A DNA stretch of 64,000 bases from Tubiluchus corallicola (Eukaryota > Priapulida > Priapulimorpha > Priapulimorphida > Tubiluchidae). Shown here piece after piece: positions 61,101 through 64,000 of the stretch. Position 1 is the stretch's first letter, and each line of letters starts with the position of its first letter. The stretch is from contig JAQGDQ010000793.1 in NCBI GenBank assembly GCA_030141605.1, forward strand, positions 1 to 64,000, read 5' to 3'. The notes beneath the pieces were generated by a model. The model was given only the letters and a program-made list of their open reading frames with translations, had not been told where the DNA came from and searched no databases. A program made the translations under genes and the position numbers.

Positions 61101-63929
61101 AAAATTAAAAAGGGAACTAAAAAGTAGACAATTTACGTTGAAAACAAAAGTCCCTTATATCCGAGTACCTTATAAATGAAGATTTTTACATAGGAAAAAC
61201 GTACGAAAAATTGGGACCGGTATTGGTGGTCCCTAATAAGCGAATGTCCCTTATAAGCGAGCATGTTATACCCAAGGTGGACTGTACGTGCACACTGGAC
61301 ATTCATTAATTCATCATAGAGCCTCCGCTTGACCGCATGAAAGCTCCAATTTGAACAAATCTGTCTGATTGGCTTAAAACGGGCCCTGCCGGATGGCTTC
61401 TCTAGTTACAACTCACCTTGTTATTAACGGCTGCCAGGTAGGAAGCCTCCAAATCAATGGCCACGGATTGAACAGACGCATCTGCTTCCGACACGAGAGG
61501 TTCGTTGTGGTTCGTGCGCACGTCCCAAAAATGTATTGTTCCGCTCTGGTCACCCACGATCAGTTCACCCTGCCGTGAGAAGTCATTCTTTAGTTTTTAT
61601 TTAGGATTGGATCTGAACAACATGATTTAGGATCCTCACCACAACAGACTTTACACACTATTTACAAGAACATTTACAGTAAGAATAGACTATAACTACA
61701 CAAGCTGACAAGTTTTACTACAAGATTACATTAGACATTAGTAACATTTACAGTAAGAATACACTATAACTACACAAGCTGACAAGTTTTACTACAAGAT
61801 TACATTAGACATTAGTAGAAAATGACGGTTAGAAAATATTAATGTACGAATATTTAAGACTGATGCATTTCATATCAGATAGAAACTACTGGAAGCGTTT
61901 AGTACGTAATATAAAGTCATGTATGCATTGGAATATTTTACAGTTAGCAAGAAAGTTAAATTCATCCTTTCCGAATAATAACAACTTCAACAGATCATTA
62001 TTTCCTAAGGCAGCTATATTAAGGTTTTCGGGCAGAAGTATTTCATTTAGTTTATCAAACATAACAACCCTAGTTTGTTGATACAGTTGTTGTTAGAAAA
62101 AGTGTCAATTTACAAATATGGACACAGCTCTCTGAATCAATCTCTGGAATTCTAAGCGAGTTTCTACCTCCCTTAACGTTCAAAGCGCAAAGGAAAGGTG
62201 CCAACGATCAACCGATTTGCCTGTCGGTGTCGCCATCTACTAAAATTTCCATTGAGCTAACAAAAGCTAGGGCAACTTTAACTAAAAGACTCGCGCAAAC
62301 ACGCACCTGGTTGGGATGTATAATCACACAGGTAACAGGTGCATTCACCTGGAAAATTCTCTGACATTGCGAATTCCTAGACCTGCAAACAGGTAAAAAA
62401 ATATTGATCAAAATGCAAAGTTACACATCATAACAACGTACACAAAGCACATTCAAAATTAATAATTAGGGAGAAGTGAATAGCAGAGTGTCTACGGCAT
62501 GTATATTTAGCATTAGCAGTTAGGCAGTGCCAAGTCTGGTGGTAAAAAAATGGATGACTACTGTAACATAACATTGTAACATATATAACAATATGTAACA
62601 ATGTTGCATTGTTACAACTAACCTAATCCTACTAATTCCCATCTCCTGCACTCTCCACTATCATTCCATCATTTTTACCTTCCCTTTTTTGCACTCTAAC
62701 ATCAGCACCATCAATTGCATTGCAGTCACACAAGTAATGCTTCTGACTATAATGCAATCGACAATTTATATAGACATGCCATGTCGATTTTATTATGAAA
62801 TTAATATAACTATGTATACCATGTTATCATAATGTATTTTGCTACATTTTATTGTCGTTTGGTGTTTTTGTAATAAAAAATAAAATAAATAAACATTATG
62901 ACAATTAGGAAATAAACAAAACTAAACTAAACTAAACCTGAGGTCCCAGATCCGCGCACAACAGTCCTCACCGCCGGTGAACATCCACTTTCCATCGCCG
63001 TGAAATCCGACGGCGGTTACGTTCTTCGAAATGCCCTCGTAGTTAACTACCGGATTCGTGTTTCCGGAAACCACGTCGTACATGCGGACGTGGTGATGAC
63101 CTTGAAACAGCAGAAGATGGCTTTAATTAAAGGAAAAGACAAGTAATTTAGCACGTTTGGGTTCGTTTTACCGTTTTTACTTAAACTTAGAAAAAATGTA
63201 ACAAAAAACTTGTAAAAACTGTCTATGAAGCATAAAATTAACATAATTTTAATAGATAATAATAATAATTTTAATAATAATAATGATAATAATAATAATA
63301 ATAATAATAATGGCAACAACAACAATAATGATGATGATAATAATAGTAGTAGTAGTAGTAGTAGTAATAATAATAACAACAACAACAATAATAATAATGA
63401 TAATAATAATAATAACAATAATAATAACAACAATAATAATAATAATAGTAATAACAACAACAATGATAATAAAAATAATAATAATAGCAACAATAACAAC
63501 AACAATGATGATGATGATGATGATGATGATAATAATAATAATAATAATAATAACAACAACAATAATAATAATAATAACATTTTAATAATCTAATTAATAA
63601 AATTAATTTATGGTGTACAGAAATTTTCGAGCACGGTGGTCAAACTTCTGCGGCTTACCTAATGTTCACGCAAAAAAAAAATCACAAAATCAGCTTTGTG
63701 CCCGAAAGTGTGACATTTTACGGGAACAGACTCGGCCTTTTAAATTCAGACAGTTCCTTTGCGGATGTCCCGGCTCCGCTACGAAACTCGACAGTTATTC
63801 CACTTCTACTGAATGTAAAAACGGTTCACGCCATGCAGTGCCAGACGGCTTGCATGTGGCAAATATTTATTGTTTACTCACCGGCAGCGGCAATCATCTG
63901 TCTGTCCGGAGTAATTTCCAAGGCATTCA
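58000..63929 (-). CDS. MLST8: mLST8/GbetaL WD40 protein (3' part of gene, 7 exons)
   Basis: mLST8 is the WD40-propeller subunit of TORC1 and TORC2 that binds and stabilises the TOR kinase domain (family knowledge). Exons, 5' to 3': 63882-63929, 62938-63100, 62307-62382, 61417-61569, 60647-60765, 59428-59570, 58000-58118; all phases match. Together they give 272 residues plus a split first codon, equivalent to about residue 45 to the end of the 326-residue human protein. The first WD repeat is beyond the right edge. Landmarks: [79 protein letters not shown] loop after SLMTEL is shorter than in human. Convergent with BPTF. Confidence 0.96.
58268..58766. mobile_element. hAT-like non-autonomous element
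   Basis: Left CAGGGGTGTGCAAATT, right AATTTGCACACCCCTG, a perfect 16-bp inverted repeat. Flanks CCATAACA and TCATAAAG are an imperfect 8-bp duplication. The interior has GGGCCACATT and GCGGGCCGCA, typical of hAT MITEs. Lies in the last mLST8 intron. Confidence 0.85.
58875..59390. mobile_element. CAGGGATGAGAAT TIR element, complete, 6-bp TSD
   Basis: Left CAGGGATGAGAATTTTCCGC, right ATTCTCATCCCTG, flanked by CTATTG on both sides (58869-58874 and 59391-59396). 516 bp. Second intact copy of the family at 40641-41179. Confidence 0.92.
59428..59570 (-). CDS. MLST8: mLST8 exon with [12 protein letters not shown]
   Basis: Acceptor CGTTTCAG, donor ACAG/GTAAGA, which is followed within 10 bp by a G homopolymer (plus-strand C run 59402-59419). 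It encodes [20 protein letters not shown] then [20 protein letters not shown] and DSQYIFT. Confidence 0.97.
59724..60626. mobile_element. CACTCATATCTCGG element, copy 3, with 26-bp array
   Basis: Left TA/CACTCGTATCTCGGTTTGC, right CAGAGACATGAGTG/TA. It has only one or two of the 73-bp units but a new 26-bp array at 60200-60610. The core includes GACTGCTAGTGGGCGGGCC. In an mLST8 intron; its right end lies 20 bp from the exon 60647-60765 donor. Confidence 0.82.
60200..60610 (+). repeat. 26-bp minisatellite inside a TIR element, ~15 copies
   Basis: Unit GGACCGACGTCTCCCCACCA TTGTCC (period 26 checked at 60205 and 60231). It probably grew from the subterminal GTCTCCCCGCTC sequence seen as a single copy in 21360-22127. 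GACGTC is palindromic in each unit. Reading frames on both strands are artefacts. Confidence 0.96.
60647..60765 (-). CDS. MLST8: mLST8 exon starting GNCYVW
   Basis: Acceptor ATTTTGCAG, donor TGCAC/GTAAGA. It encodes [36 protein letters not shown] and DC. Phase 0 in, phase 2 out. Confidence 0.97.
60800..61135 (+). repeat. ~91-bp tandem repeat, about 4 copies
   Basis: TTAAAAAATTAAAAAGGGAA CTAAAAAGTGGACAATTTAC ... CACCATGCATCCAGTT. In an mLST8 intron, followed to 61400 by AAGCGAATGTCCCTTATAAG-type repeat remnants. Confidence 0.92.
61417..61569 (-). CDS. MLST8: mLST8 exon with [12 protein letters not shown]
   Basis: Acceptor CTCACGGCAG, donor AACAAG/GTGAGT. It encodes [40 protein letters not shown] and NNK. 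51 codons, phase 0 on both sides. Confidence 0.97.
61670..61815 (+). repeat. ~70-bp tandem duplication
   Basis: Two copies of ACATTTACAGTAAGAATA(G/C) ACTATAACTACACAAGCTGA CAAGTTTTACTACAAGATT. It sits at the 3' end of the adjacent minus-strand LINE fragment and may be its 3' UTR. Confidence 0.88.
61886..62090 (-). mobile_element. 3' end of a non-LTR retrotransposon
   Basis: Minus strand encodes [20 protein letters not shown], then [20 protein letters not shown] and FILRTKRFQ stop at 61886. The LLL(F/Y)G...(I/V)F...FI..(T/S)KRF ending is typical of LINE reverse-transcriptase C-termini. 5'-truncated; in an mLST8 intron. Confidence 0.72.
62307..62382 (-). CDS. MLST8: mLST8 exon with [12 protein letters not shown]
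   Basis: Acceptor GTTTGCAG, donor AACCAG/GTGCGT. It encodes [20 protein letters not shown] then IHPNQ. Its first base completes the Arg codon from the previous exon. Confidence 0.96.
62938..63100 (-). CDS. MLST8: mLST8 exon with [14 protein letters not shown]
   Basis: Acceptor TGTTTCAAG, donor CTCAG/GTTTAG. It encodes [20 protein letters not shown] then [20 protein letters not shown] and [13 protein letters not shown]. The donor is the first unit of a (GTTTA)n repeat and is a weak match at +4 to +6. Confidence 0.96.
63235..63590 (+). repeat. (AAT)n/(AAC)n/(GAT)n compound trinucleotide repeat
   Basis: About 350 bp of trinucleotide units, AAT with blocks of AAC, GAT and AGT. Frames through it (NNNN, LLLL) are artefacts. 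In an mLST8 intron. Confidence 0.97.
63882..63929 (-). CDS. MLST8: mLST8 exon with [15 protein letters not shown] (48 nt)
   Basis: Acceptor TTTAGCAAG, donor GCCG/GTGAGT. It encodes (V)[15 protein letters not shown](G), matching VNALEVTPDRSMIAAAG of human mLST8. The preceding exon, with the first WD repeat, lies right of the window. Confidence 0.95.
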
Positions 63930-64000
63930 CTTGCTAAATTATCAACTAAGAAAAAATGTTTAAAATTATGATGTTTAGCTAAATAAAAAAACTGCATTAA

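Noticed and set aside
63047-63593. Poly-Leu and poly-Asn frames
   Set aside because: Trinucleotide microsatellite. The right end of the minus frame only overlaps the real mLST8 exon at 62938-63100 in another frame.

Overview
This is a stretch of an animal nuclear genome, most likely a non-vertebrate animal. All genes are split by GT-AG introns, coding exons are relatively GC-rich while introns are AT-rich, and there are no prokaryotic-style operons. The proteins are clearly metazoan. BPTF/NURF301 has the arrangement I recall from Drosophila NURF301, with two tandem C-terminal PHD fingers, whereas vertebrate BPTF has one. I cannot name the species or phylum.

Three protein-coding genes are recognisable. 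(1) A MARF1-type NYN-domain gene runs leftwards. Exons are at 9295-9395 (tentative), 5772-5986, 4350-4376 (a 27-nt micro-exon) and 3850-3967. The exon that must follow, with the right phase and the right protein continuation, lies at 1993-2177 but on the opposite strand, between two ~865-bp inverted-repeat arms (1-863 and 2544-3408). (2) A complete BPTF/NURF301 gene runs rightwards from 11847 to 54831. I could join 28 exons with perfectly consistent phases into 2692 codons plus stop. It is the chromatin-reader subunit of the NURF remodeller. (3) An mLST8/GbetaL gene (WD40 subunit of the TOR complexes) runs leftwards, with seven exons from 63929 to 58000. Its N-terminal exons lie beyond the right edge. 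MARF1 and BPTF are divergent; BPTF and mLST8 are convergent, tail to tail.

The rest is intron and intergenic DNA packed with repeats. Most larger introns carry their own minisatellite (units 24 to 150 bp), several touching splice sites. There are many short terminal-inverted-repeat elements: a TA-flanked family starting CACTCATATCTCGG (3 copies with internal tandem arrays), a family starting CAGGGATGAGAAT with 6-bp target duplications, TTAA-flanked piggyBac-like elements, a pogo/Tigger-like element and hAT-like elements. There are also a probable solo LTR, 3' ends of several non-LTR retrotransposons, and two copies of a tRNA-derived SINE.

The strongest second-look items are the inverted MARF1 exon; a structured RNA hairpin with compensatory changes shared by three dispersed retrotransposon tails; a triplicated tail of BPTF exon 13 that carries its splice donor each time; a solo LTR with heat-shock-type elements upstream of its TATA box; and two unrelated TIR families that share one internal core.
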